This document shows positions 40,851-50,123 of a stretch of DNA of 64,000 nt, in pieces. Position numbers and translations under genes: made by a program. The notes below the pieces were generated by a model that ran no database searches, was not told the origin of the DNA, and saw nothing but the letters and a program-made list of their open reading frames with translations. This DNA is from Ancylobacter tetraedralis. Lineage in GTDB: Bacteria > Pseudomonadota > Alphaproteobacteria > Rhizobiales > Xanthobacteraceae. The stretch is taken from the NCBI RefSeq assembly GCF_014195655.1, contig NZ_JACICD010000001.1, forward strand, positions 968,682-1,032,681. The letters run 5' to 3'. Position 1 is the stretch's first letter; every line of letters starts with the position of its first letter.

Positions 40851-41516
40851 TCAGGCGGCGGTGATCTTCTTCGCGGTGCCCGGCAGGCGCTTGTCGAGAT
40901 AGGTGCCGACCACTTCCATCAGGTCTTCGGTCTTGCCGTCGAAGAAATGGTTGGCCTCCGGCACGGTCTGCTGCTCGATGACGATACCCTTCTGCGTCTT
41001 CAGCTTCTCGACGAGTCCGGTGACGGCGGAGAAGGGCACGACGGCATCCTTGTCGCCATGCACGAACAGGCCCGAGGACGGGCAGGGCGCGAGGAACGAG
41101 AAGTCGTACAGATTCGCCGGCGCGGCAATGGAGATGAAGCCTTCCACCTCCGGGCGGCGCATCAGCAGCTGCATGCCGATCCAGGCACCGAAGGAGAAGC
41201 CGGCGATCCAGCAGGCGCGCGCATCCGGGTTGATCGACTGCGCCCAGTCGAGCGCCGCGGCGGCATCGGCCAGTTCGCCCTGGCCATGGTCGAACGACCC
41301 CTGGCTGCGGCCCACGCCGCGAAAGTTGAAACGCAGCGTGGAGAAGCCGCGATTCACGAACTGGTAGTACATGTTATAGACCACCGGATTGTTCATCGTG
41401 CCGCCGAACTGGGGGTGCGGATGCAGGATGATGGCGATCGGCGCGTGGCGCGTCTTGGCCGGCTGGTAGCGGCCTTCAAGCCGCCCCTTCTCGCCGGTGA
41501 AAATGACTTCAGGCAT
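40851..41516 (-). CDS. Alpha/beta hydrolase (COG2945-like)
   Basis: 221 residues. The nucleophile elbow is GFSFGAW (Ser108 by count), with the oxyanion-region motif ILHPHPQFGGTMNN, VHGDKDAVVPF carrying the acid, and EANHFFDGK carrying the catalytic His. This set is typical of a short cytosolic hydrolase group related to dienelactone hydrolase and acyl-esterases; the substrate is unknown. Divergent from the suf operon, with the iron box region between them. Confidence 0.92.
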   Translation of the reverse strand: MPEVIFTGEKGRLEGRYQPAKTRHAPIAIILHPHPQFGGTMNNPVVYNMYYQFVNRGFSTLRFNFRGVGRSQGSFDHGQGELADAAAALDWAQSINPDARACWIAGFSFGAWIGMQLLMRRPEVEGFISIAAPANLYDFSFLAPCPSSGLFVHGDKDAVVPFSAVTGLVEKLKTQKGIVIEQQTVPEANHFFDGKTEDLMEVVGTYLDKRLPGTAKKITAA

Positions 41517-41861
41517 GAAGTTCGAGACCTTGGATTGGCGCGCCCGGTGTGCTCTCCGTCGCGAACGCGGCCGGGCGGCAGTGCCTTGGCGCGGCGTTCG
41601 CAGAGCGGCAGTCTACCGCAGGCGCCTTGACGAGACGGGATGCGAACCCTAACTTATTAGAATAATTCTAATATTCTACGTCGGGTTGCAGTGGTTGCGC
41701 CCACAACCTGCGGATCCGGCGCCTTTGTCAGAGATGACGGAAGCCAAGCTATGCAGGAGGCCGCCTTATTTTGCAAGCAAATCGAGCAAGAGACAGGCGG
41801 AACGGGCATTGGTTGACTATATAGATCGCGAACGCCGGAATTCGAGCCCGCAGACGCAACA
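41517..41861. other. Upstream region of the SUF operon
   Basis: 345 bp without a gene between the hydrolase and the first suf gene. The notable content is an island with low GC (41650-41680) carrying the Irr-type palindrome and a -10-like TAATAT at 41669-41674 that overlaps its right half. No Rrf2-type regulator gene (iscR/rirA) is present here. Confidence 0.7.
41656..41672 (+). promoter_or_regulatory. Irr-type iron control element (ICE) upstream of the SUF operon
   Basis: ATTAGAATAATTCTAAT keeps both half-sites of the ICE consensus (remembered as TTTAGAA-N3-TTCTAAA), with only the two outermost bases different. Irr is the haem-responsive Fur-family regulator of Rhizobiales, and suf operons are among its known iron-responsive targets. 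The site is 190 nt before the first suf ATG and overlaps a -10-like TAATAT, which fits repression. Confidence 0.75.
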
Positions 41862-43028
41862 ATGAATGAACGCATCTATCTCGACCACAATGCCACCGCG
41901 CCGGTGCGTCCGGAAGCGCGCAGCGCGCTGCTGGAGGCATTGGACACCACCGGCAATGGCTCGTCCGTGCATGGCGAGGGGCGGGCGGCCCGTGCCGTGA
42001 TGGATCTGGCGCGCGCCCGGGTGGCGGCGCTGGTCGAGGGCGATCCGGCCGGCGTGGTCTTCACCTCGGGCGGGACGGAGGCGAATGCGTCGGCGCTGAC
42101 GCCCGATTACCGGCGGGGCGAGGAGCCGCTCGCGCTCGATGTCCTGATCACCAGCGCGGTGGAGCATGCTGCGGTGCTGCGAGGCCATCGCTTCCCCGCC
42201 GAGCGGGTCGAGGTGCTGCCCGTGGATGCGCGCGGCCGCCTGCGGCTGGAGGCGCTCGACGCGGCGCTCGCCCGGCACGCGGAAGCCGGCCACCGGGCGC
42301 TGGTCTCGCTCATGCTCGCCAATAACGAGACGGGCGTGATCCAGCCAGTGGCCGAGGCGGCACAGCGCGCCCACGCCCACGGGGCGCTGATGCATACCGA
42401 TGCCGTGCAGGCGGCGGGCCGCATGCCGGCCTCGATGGCGGCACTCGGCGTCGACCTCATGTCGATCTCCGCGCACAAGATCGGCGGCGCCCCCGGGGCG
42501 GGCGCCCTCGTCATCGCCGATCCGGACCTGCGGCCCGCCCCGCTGCTGCCCGGCGGCGGGCAGGAGAGGGGGCGGCGCGGCGGCACCGAGAACGTGCCGG
42601 CCATTGCCGCGTTCGGCGCGGCGGCGGTGAGCGCGCGGGCCAGTTTGGAATCAGAACAAATACGTATCGCTGCCTTGCGCGCGAGGCTTGAAAGCGCTCT
42701 AAGGTGCGAATTTCCGGAGCTTGTCCTGCTCGTCGGGGATGTCGATCGCCTGCCCAACACGTCCTGCCTGTCGCTCCCGGGCGTGCCGGCCGAGACCATG
42801 GTCATCGCGCTCGATCTCGCGGGCCTGGCGGTGAGCGCCGGCTCGGCCTGTTCGTCGGGCAAGGTGGCCGCCTCGCATGTGCTCGCGGCGATGGGCGTGC
42901 CGGAGCGCATCGCGCGGTCGGCCTTTCGCCTGTCCTTCGGCTGGTCGAGCGGCGAAGACGATGCCCACCGGGCACTCGGCGCGTTCCGCCGGGTGATGCC
43001 GGGCCTTTTGCGTCGCCGCGCGGCGTAA
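41862..43028 (+). CDS. Cysteine desulfurase, group I (NifS/IscS-like), first gene of the SUF operon
   Basis: 388 residues. Removes sulfur from cysteine as an enzyme-bound persulfide. PLP-binding Lys206 is in SISAHKIGGAPGAG; the sulfur-accepting Cys330 is in SAGSACSSGKV, with the long flexible loop of group I enzymes. YLDHNATAPVRPEA and ANNETGVIQP are further NifS/IscS signatures. It precedes sufB in the same orientation, and a second, group II desulfurase (SufS) lies later in the same operon, an arrangement I recall from Hyphomicrobiales. No nif genes are in view, so nitrogen-fixation specificity is not implied. Confidence 0.94.
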   Translation: MNERIYLDHNATAPVRPEARSALLEALDTTGNGSSVHGEGRAARAVMDLARARVAALVEGDPAGVVFTSGGTEANASALTPDYRRGEEPLALDVLITSAVEHAAVLRGHRFPAERVEVLPVDARGRLRLEALDAALARHAEAGHRALVSLMLANNETGVIQPVAEAAQRAHAHGALMHTDAVQAAGRMPASMAALGVDLMSISAHKIGGAPGAGALVIADPDLRPAPLLPGGGQERGRRGGTENVPAIAAFGAAAVSARASLESEQIRIAALRARLESALRCEFPELVLLVGDVDRLPNTSCLSLPGVPAETMVIALDLAGLAVSAGSACSSGKVAASHVLAAMGVPERIARSAFRLSFGWSSGEDDAHRALGAFRRVMPGLLRRRAA

Positions 43029-43072
43029 GGCCAAGAGCCGCGTGAGCGGCGCAACGAAACAGCCCATGCCGC

Positions 43073-43145
43073 CTGCTTGGCATGGGGCAAAGGCCGGTCG
43101 ATCGTGCAGACGATGGATCGGAGCGGGGAGCGGCCCATGCCGCTC
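43073..43145 (+). other. Paired hairpins between the desulfurase gene and sufB
   Basis: CCCATGCC/GGCATGGG (43073-43080/43089-43096) and GAGCGG/CCGCTC (43128-43133/43140-43145) are perfect inverted repeats in the 180-nt gap. The sequence GCCCATGCCGC occurs in both. They could protect or process the downstream sufB message, giving different doses of desulfurase and scaffold. No T-tract follows. Confidence 0.5.
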
Positions 43146-43208
43146 GCGCATGTGACGTGTTGACCTGACCCGCGGGCCTTGAACCCGCGCGGGAGAGGAG
43201 ATGAGACG

Positions 43209-44681
<1,473 letters not shown>

Positions 44682-44695
44682 CGCCCCTTGCAATC

Positions 44696-44730
44696 GTCAT
44701 CCCGGACGCGGCAAGGCCGCGCGCCGGGAT
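44696..44730. repeat. REP-like palindrome between sufB and sufC
   Basis: ATCCCGG (44699-44705) pairs with CCGGGAT (44724-44730), with an inner GCGGC/GCCGC stem (44708-44712/44716-44720) around AAG. From memory, CGTCATCCCGG...CCGGGAT palindromes are dispersed between genes in Bradyrhizobium- and Xanthobacter-type genomes. A related copy lies at 46911-46953. Confidence 0.7.
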
Positions 44731-44792
44731 CGTCTCCCAGATTTCAGCGCGCCCCTTTCGGGACGTCGCGCTCCAGACACGGAATTGATGAC

Positions 44793-45557
44793 ATGGCCCT
44801 GCTCGACATCGACAACCTCCACGCGCGCATCGGCGGCGACCACGGCAAGGAGATCCTCAAGGGTCTCTCGCTCACCGTGAATCCCGGCGAGGTGCATGCC
44901 ATCATGGGGCCGAACGGCTCCGGCAAGTCGACGCTGTCCTATATCCTCGCCGGCAAGGACGATTACGAGGTCACCGACGGCGCGGTGACGTTCGATGGCG
45001 AGAACCTGCTCGACATGGAAATCGACGAGCGCGCCGCCAAGGGCGTGTTCCTCGCCTTCCAGTATCCGATCGAGGTGCCCGGCGTCGCCACCATGACCTT
45101 CCTGCGCGCGGCGCTGAATGCCCAGCGCAAGAAGCGCGGCGAGGCCGAGGTCTCCACGCCCGACTTCCTGCGCCTCGTGAAGGAGCGCGCCGGCCATCTC
45201 GGCATCAACCAGGACATGCTGCGGCGCGGCGTCAATGTCGGCTTCTCCGGCGGCGAGAAGAAGCGCGCCGAAATCCTGCAGATGGCCATCCTGCAGCCCA
45301 AGCTGTGCATCCTCGACGAGACCGATTCCGGCCTCGATATCGACGCGCTCAAGGTCGTGTCCGAAGGCGTGAACGCGCTGCGCTCGCCCGACCGGGCGAT
45401 GATCGTCATCACCCATTACCAGCGCCTCCTGAATCACATCGTGCCGGACTTTGTGCACGTGATGAACAAGGGCCGCATCGTGCGCTCGGGCGGCAAGGAG
45501 CTGGCGCTGGAACTCGAAGCCAATGGCTATGCCGAGTACCAGCAGGACGCGGCGTGA
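44793..45557 (+). CDS. sufC: Fe-S cluster assembly ATPase SufC
   Basis: 254 residues from the ATG at 44793 (the frame runs back into the REP-like element, which is not coding). ABC-type ATPase of the SufBC2D complex. Walker A GPNGSGKST at 39-47, Q-loop LAFQYPIEVPG, the signature VGFSGGEKKRAEILQ, Walker B CILDETDSGLDIDAL and H-loop VITHYQRLL are all intact. The soluble SufC signature (FSGGEKKR plus DETDSGLD) distinguishes it from transporters. Confidence 0.98.
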   Translation: MALLDIDNLHARIGGDHGKEILKGLSLTVNPGEVHAIMGPNGSGKSTLSYILAGKDDYEVTDGAVTFDGENLLDMEIDERAAKGVFLAFQYPIEVPGVATMTFLRAALNAQRKKRGEAEVSTPDFLRLVKERAGHLGINQDMLRRGVNVGFSGGEKKRAEILQMAILQPKLCILDETDSGLDIDALKVVSEGVNALRSPDRAMIVITHYQRLLNHIVPDFVHVMNKGRIVRSGGKELALELEANGYAEYQQDAA

Positions 45558-45567
45558 GGAAGCTGAG

Positions 45568-46884
45568 ATGAACGCCGAGATCCGTCCGATCCGCACCCCG
45601 GCCGAGCAGGGCCTGTCGGGCGAGCTGAAAGCTCTGTCCCGCGCCGGCGGCCCACGCATCGCGGCGCTGCGCGAGGCGGCCGCGCAGGCCTTCCATGACA
45701 ACGGCCTTCCCCACCGCCGGGTGGAGGAGTGGAAGTACACCGATCTGCGCACGCTGATGCGCGAGGCGCTGCCGCTCGCCACCCCGGCCCCGGTGGCGCA
45801 GGTGGAAGCGCACCAGAGCCTGCTGCTCGACACCGGCCTGCGCCGTATCGTCGTCGCCAATGGCGTGGTGGTGCCCGAACTGTCCGATCTCGCCGATCTG
45901 GAGCCTGGGCTGTCCATCCTCCCCCTCGCGCAGGCGCTGGCGGGCGGCAGCGAGGCGCTGGCCCGGCTCGGCGCGCTGCAGCCCGGCCGCTACGATGCGG
46001 CGCTGGCACTCAACACCGCGCTCGCCACCGATGGCGTGGTGATCGAGATAGCCGAGGGCGCGCAGATCGCGCGGCCGGTGCATGTCGCGCATGTGGTCTC
46101 CGGCCAGCGGCCGGCGGCCAGCTTCGCGCGCAGCCTCGTCGTGGTCGGCGCCGGCGCGCATTTCACCTATGCCGAGAGCTTCGAGGGGCCGGCCGGCCTT
46201 GCCTACCAGGTGAACAGCGCCACCGAGTTCGTGGTGGGCGATGAGGCGCATCTCGACGTGGTGCGCCTGCAGGAGGACAGCGCTAGCGCCCTCCACCTCT
46301 CGACCCTGCTGTTCGAGATCGGCCGCGCGGCCAAGGTGCATGCCTTCAGCTTCGGCATCGGCGCCGGCGTGGCGCGCACCACGCTCTATGCGAGCCTCGA
46401 GGGCGAGGACAGCCAGGTCGGCTTCAACGGCGCCTTCCTGCTCAAGGGCCGCCAGCACGCCGACGCGACGCTCTTCCTCGACCATCAGGTGCCGGGCTGC
46501 GAGAGCCGGGAACTGTTCAAGACCGTGCTCGACGACAGCGCCCGTGGCGTGTTCCAGGGCAAGATCGTCGTCCGGCAGGCGGCGCAGAAGACCGACGGGC
46601 GGATGATGAGCCGCGCGCTGGTGCTCGGCGACGATGCGGAAATGGACAACAAGCCGGAACTGGAGATCTTCGCCGACGATGTGCAGTGCGGCCACGGCGC
46701 CACCTGCGGCGCGATCGACGACGATCTGCTCTTCTATCTGCGTGCCCGCGGCATTCCGCTGAAGGATGCGCAGAGCCTGCTCGTGCAGGCCTTTGTCGGC
46801 GAGGCGATCGAGACGGTCGAGCATGAGGGCCTGCGCGAAGCGCTGGTCGAGCGCGCCGAAGCCTGGCTCGCGGCGCGGGGCTGA
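45568..46884 (+). CDS. sufD: Fe-S cluster assembly protein SufD
   Basis: 438 residues from the ATG at 45568, 10 nt after sufC. SufD pairs with SufB in the SufBC2D scaffold and is needed for iron entry. Family stretches include HRRVEEWKYTDLRTLM near the N-terminus and HVPGCESRELFKTVLDDSARGVFQGKI (as DHQVPGC here), VRQAAQKTDGRMMSRALVLGDDAEMDNKPELEIFADDVQCGHGAT and DDLLFYLRARGI. The HGAT and DDVxCxHG regions are intact. Confidence 0.97.
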   Translation: MNAEIRPIRTPAEQGLSGELKALSRAGGPRIAALREAAAQAFHDNGLPHRRVEEWKYTDLRTLMREALPLATPAPVAQVEAHQSLLLDTGLRRIVVANGVVVPELSDLADLEPGLSILPLAQALAGGSEALARLGALQPGRYDAALALNTALATDGVVIEIAEGAQIARPVHVAHVVSGQRPAASFARSLVVVGAGAHFTYAESFEGPAGLAYQVNSATEFVVGDEAHLDVVRLQEDSASALHLSTLLFEIGRAAKVHAFSFGIGAGVARTTLYASLEGEDSQVGFNGAFLLKGRQHADATLFLDHQVPGCESRELFKTVLDDSARGVFQGKIVVRQAAQKTDGRMMSRALVLGDDAEMDNKPELEIFADDVQCGHGATCGAIDDDLLFYLRARGIPLKDAQSLLVQAFVGEAIETVEHEGLREALVERAEAWLAARG

Positions 46885-46910
46885 GGCGCGCGCCGCCGGC
46901 CATCGCTGTC

Positions 46911-46953
46911 GTCATCCCGCGATCCCGGCTGGCGCAGTGCGCGCCGGGATGAC
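46911..46953. repeat. REP-like palindrome after sufD (second copy)
   Basis: GTCATCCCG (46911-46919) pairs perfectly with CGGGATGAC (46945-46953). It is of the same TCATCCCG...CGGGAT type as 44696-44730 and begins 27 nt after the sufD stop. Confidence 0.7.
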
Positions 46954-46966
46954 GAGACGAGACTTC

Positions 46967-47073
46967 CCTCTCCCCATGGGGAGAGGTGGCCCGCGAAGCG
47001 GGTCGGTGAGGGGGCGCGCGATCGCGTAGCGATCAAGACCCTCACCCCAGCCCTCTCCCCGCCGGGGAGAGGG
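46967..47073. repeat. Compound palindromic element between sufD and sufS
   Basis: Three hairpins in a row: CCTCTCCCC/GGGGAGAGG (46967-46975/46978-46986), CCCGC-GAA-GCGGG (46990-47002) and CCCTCTCCCC/GGGGAGAGGG (47051-47060/47064-47073). GGTGAGGGG and CCCTCACCCC can pair across the middle. Elements of this CTCTCCCC/GGGGAGAG type recur between genes of many Hyphomicrobiales as I remember. It ends 31 nt before sufS and must be transcribed with the operon. Confidence 0.75.
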
Positions 47074-47104
47074 AGCTGCGTGCGGTCGTCAGAAAGGTCG
47101 AGCC

Positions 47105-48364
47105 ATGACCAACAGTCCCCCTGTTCTCCACCCCGCCGTCACCGACGGCACCTACGACGTCGCCCGCGTGCGGCAGGATTTCCCCATCCTGTCCAAACAG
47201 GTCTACGGCAAGCCTCTGGTCTATCTCGACAATGCCGCCTCGGCGCAGAAGCCGGTGCAGGTGCTGGACCGCATGCGCTTCGCCTATGAGAACGAGTATT
47301 CCAACGTCCATCGCGGCCTGCACTACCTCGCCAATGCGATGACCGAGGCCTATGAGCAGGCGCGCGAGCGCTGCCGCGCCTTCCTGAATGCCCCGACGCT
47401 GGAAGAGGTGATCTTCACCCGCTCGGTGACTGGCGCGATCAATCTCGTGGCGTCCTCGCTCGGCCAGTCGATCGGCGAGGGTGACGAGATCATCCTCTCC
47501 ATCATGGAACACCACTCCAACATCGTGCCGTGGAACTATCTGCGCGAGCGCAAGGGCGCGGTGATCAAGTGGGCGCCGGTGCTGGAAGACGGTGCCTTCG
47601 ACCTTGAGGCGTTCAAGGACCTGCTCACCGAGCGGACGAAGATCGTCGCCATCACCCATATGTCGAACGTGCTCGGCACGGTGACGCCGATCAAGGAAAT
47701 CGCCCGTCTGGCCCATGAGGCCGGCGCGGTCGTGGTGGTGGACGGGGCGCAGGCGGCCGTGCACATGCCGGTCGACGTTCAGGACCTCGACGTCGATTTC
47801 TACGGCGTCACCGGCCACAAGCTCTATGGGCCGACCGGCATCGGCGTGCTCTATGGCAAGCGGGCGCTGCTGGAAAAGATGCCCCCTTATGAAGGCGGCG
47901 GCGAGATGATCCGCACCGTCACCGAGGTCGGCGTCACCTATGGCGAGCCGCCGCACCGCTTCGAGGCCGGCACGCCGCCCATCGTCCAGGCCATCGGCCT
48001 CGGCGAGGCGCTGGTCTATATGGAGAGCCTCGGGCGCGCGCGCATCGCCGCGCACGAGGCCGCGCTCGGCGCCTATGCGCGGGAGCGGCTTTCCGCCATC
48101 AACTCGGTGCAGATCTATGGCGATGCGCCGGGCAAGGGCGCCATCTTCGCCTTCGACGTGAAGGGTGCCCATCCCCATGACATCGCCACCGTCATCGACC
48201 GCGCCGGCGTCGCCGTGCGCGCGGGTACCCATTGCGCGATGCCGCTGCTGGGGCGATATGGTGTGACAGCGACGTGCCGGGCGTCGTTTGCGCTCTACAA
48301 CACGCATGAGGAAGTCGACGCCCTCGCCGACGCCCTCATCAAGGCTCAGGATCTGTTCGCATGA
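47105..48364 (+). CDS. sufS: Cysteine desulfurase SufS (group II)
   Basis: 419 residues. Supplies sulfur to SufBCD, normally through SufE or SufU. PLP-binding Lys239 is in VTGHKLYGPTGIGVLYG, and the persulfide Cys377 is in the group II motif VRAGTHCAMPLL (usually RxGHHCA, so one His is Thr here). LDNAASAQKP, NVHRGLHYLA and EHHSNIVPWN are further signatures. No sufE is within the window. The stop codon overlaps the sufT start by 4 nt (ATGA). Confidence 0.97.
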   Translation: MTNSPPVLHPAVTDGTYDVARVRQDFPILSKQVYGKPLVYLDNAASAQKPVQVLDRMRFAYENEYSNVHRGLHYLANAMTEAYEQARERCRAFLNAPTLEEVIFTRSVTGAINLVASSLGQSIGEGDEIILSIMEHHSNIVPWNYLRERKGAVIKWAPVLEDGAFDLEAFKDLLTERTKIVAITHMSNVLGTVTPIKEIARLAHEAGAVVVVDGAQAAVHMPVDVQDLDVDFYGVTGHKLYGPTGIGVLYGKRALLEKMPPYEGGGEMIRTVTEVGVTYGEPPHRFEAGTPPIVQAIGLGEALVYMESLGRARIAAHEAALGAYARERLSAINSVQIYGDAPGKGAIFAFDVKGAHPHDIATVIDRAGVAVRAGTHCAMPLLGRYGVTATCRASFALYNTHEEVDALADALIKAQDLFA

Positions 48365-48735
48365 GCGAAACCCCGACGTCCGTTGAACCGAATGTGCCCG
48401 CGATCGATTCCAGCATTCCCCAGGAAGAGCTGGACCGGCTGACCGACGAGATCGTCGCCGCGCTCAAGACCGTCTACGACCCGGAAATCCCGGTCGACAT
48501 CTATGAACTCGGCCTCATCTACAAGGTCGACATCGCCGACGACCGGCAGGTCGCCGTCGAGATGACGCTGACCACGCCGAACTGCCCCTCCGCCGCCGAG
48601 CTTCCCGGCATGGTGGAAGGCGCGGTGGCGAGCGTCGGCGGTGTGTCGGGCGTGGCGGTCAACCTCACCTTCGATCCGCCATGGGATCAGGGCCGCATGT
48701 CGGAAGAAGCCCGGCTCGCGCTCAATCTCTGGTGA
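48361..48735 (+). CDS. sufT: SufT / MIP18-family (DUF59) Fe-S maturation protein
   Basis: 124 residues. The DUF59 core is VYDPEIPVDIYELGLIYKVDI followed by MTLTTPNCPSAAELPGMVEGAV with the conserved Cys75, and ends in VNLTFDPPWDQGRMSEEARL. SufT proteins help cluster delivery to target proteins under high Fe-S demand. About 25 extra residues precede the domain. It is translationally coupled to sufS. Confidence 0.96.
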   Translation: MSETPTSVEPNVPAIDSSIPQEELDRLTDEIVAALKTVYDPEIPVDIYELGLIYKVDIADDRQVAVEMTLTTPNCPSAAELPGMVEGAVASVGGVSGVAVNLTFDPPWDQGRMSEEARLALNLW

Positions 48736-48740
48736 GCGCC

Positions 48741-49181
48741 ATGGCGCAGCCCTCCGGCGCGAACGCCCCGCCGCCGATCGCCGGCGTGCTGGAGACCGGG
48801 CTCTATGTCGACGACGTGCCGCGCGCCCGCTCGTTCTACGAGGGCGTGCTCGGCCTCAGTCCCATGGTCGCCGATGAGCGCTTCTGCGCCTATAATGCCG
48901 GGCCGGCGAGCGTTCTGCTGCTGTTCCGGCGCGGCGCGACGCTGGAGCCGCTGACCCTGCCGGGCGGTGTGATCCCTGCGCATGATGGCCATGGTCCGCT
49001 GCATTTCGCGCTGGCGATACCCGTCGACAGCCTCGATCCATGGATCGTCCATCTGGCAGTGAAGGGGATCGGTATCGAGGGTCGGGTCGATTGGAAGGGG
49101 GGCGGCACCAGCCTCTACCTGCGCGACCCGGACGGCCATCTCGTGGAACTCGCGACGCCGGGACTGTGGGCGAATTATTGA
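48741..49181 (+). CDS. VOC-family (glyoxalase/bleomycin-resistance fold) protein within the SUF operon
   Basis: 146 residues from the ATG at 48741; an in-frame GTG at 48732 overlaps the sufT stop and is an alternative. It contains one vicinal-oxygen-chelate domain: VLETGLYVDDVPRARSFYEG, GPLHFALAIP with a metal-ligand His, and LYLRDPDGHLVELATPGLW with the ligand Glu. The enzyme class (glyoxalase, dioxygenase or drug-binding) cannot be told. Its position between sufT and sufA and the near-zero spacing imply co-transcription with iron-sulfur genes, an unexplained link. Confidence 0.9.
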   Translation: MAQPSGANAPPPIAGVLETGLYVDDVPRARSFYEGVLGLSPMVADERFCAYNAGPASVLLLFRRGATLEPLTLPGGVIPAHDGHGPLHFALAIPVDSLDPWIVHLAVKGIGIEGRVDWKGGGTSLYLRDPDGHLVELATPGLWANY

Positions 49182-49311
49182 GCGCACCGTCAGCCCCGCG
49201 AAAGGCAGCTGCCAGTTGCGCGCGCGACGATCTTGTGCCGGCGCCTCGACTGCCCCATCTTAAGATGACCGATCCGCCGGCCTTGAACCGGCGTCGATGT
49301 GGAGAGACGAC

Positions 49312-49713
49312 ATGACCGAGCCGACCCCCCGTCCTGCCCGCCCTCGTCCCGCCGTCATGAGCCTGACGGATGCCGCCGCCGAGCGCGTGCGTTCCATCAT
49401 CGCCCGCTCCGACAAGCCCGTCGCGGGCCTGCGCGTCGGCGTGAAGAATGGCGGTTGCGCCGGCATGGAATACACGGTCGAATTCGCCGAGGAAGCCGGG
49501 CGCTTCGACGAGGTGGTCGAGGACAAGGGCGTGAAGGTGCTGATCGACCCCAAGGCGATTCTCTATCTGCTCGGCACGCAGATGGACTTCAAGACCGACA
49601 AGTTCTCGGCCCAGTTCGTGTTCAACAATCCCAACCAGACCTCGGCCTGCGGCTGTGGCGAATCCGTCGCCATCACCCCGGTGCGCTCGGAAATCGCCGA
49701 CGCGCACGCCTGA
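49312..49713 (+). CDS. sufA: A-type Fe-S carrier protein (SufA/IscA family)
   Basis: 133 residues from the ATG at 49312. Accepts and transfers Fe-S clusters from the SufBCD scaffold to apo-proteins. The three cluster-binding cysteines are Cys49 (NGGCAGMEY), Cys113 and Cys115 (SACGCGES). A Pro/Arg-rich N-terminal extension (TEPTPRPARPRPA) precedes the HesB domain. It is the last recognisable suf gene, 130 nt after the VOC gene. Confidence 0.96.
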   Translation: MTEPTPRPARPRPAVMSLTDAAAERVRSIIARSDKPVAGLRVGVKNGGCAGMEYTVEFAEEAGRFDEVVEDKGVKVLIDPKAILYLLGTQMDFKTDKFSAQFVFNNPNQTSACGCGESVAITPVRSEIADAHA

Positions 49714-49727
49714 ATGGGCGCGCACCC

Positions 49728-50072
49728 ATGGATGAGGCGGCGATCGGCGATGTCTTCGCCGCCTTCCGGCCGGTGCGCTGCAGGGCGATGTTCGGCGGCC
49801 TTGGTCTTTACGCCGAGGGCGTGATGTTCGGTCTGGTCGCCGATGATCGCATCTATCTCAAGACCGACCCGGCCTTTGCCGCCGAACTCGCGCAGCACGG
49901 CGCCGAGCCCTTCGTCTACGAGGCGCGGGGGCGGCAGGTGAGGATGGCTTATTGGTCGCTGCCGGATGCCGCGCTGGATGACGCCGAGGCGGCGGCGGAA
50001 CTTGCCGCCCGTGCGCTACGCTTGGCGCTCGCCGCCAAGGCGATGAAGCCGCCGCGGCGTCCCCGCGGTTGA
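49728..50072 (+). CDS. TfoX N-terminal domain protein
   Basis: 114 residues from the ATG at 49728 (MDEAAIGDVFAAFRPV). The TfoX_N hallmark is RAMFGGLGLYAEGVMFGLVADDRIYLKTD, followed by a C-terminal Ala-rich helix with basic end (AMKPPRRPRG). Only the N-terminal domain is present; the C-terminal TfoX domain of competence regulators is missing, as in many alphaproteobacterial stand-alone forms of unknown function. It follows sufA by 14 nt, so it may be transcribed with the operon. Confidence 0.9.
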   Translation: MDEAAIGDVFAAFRPVRCRAMFGGLGLYAEGVMFGLVADDRIYLKTDPAFAAELAQHGAEPFVYEARGRQVRMAYWSLPDAALDDAEAAAELAARALRLALAAKAMKPPRRPRG

Positions 50073-50123
50073 ACCTTGCCCGGTTCCCATCGTTTCCATG
50101 GGTATCCCATGGAGTGACGCTGC

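Noticed and set aside
41657..41875. 72-codon minus-strand frame upstream of the suf operon
   Set aside because: It overlaps the Irr-type box and the start of the first suf gene; no protein-like features.
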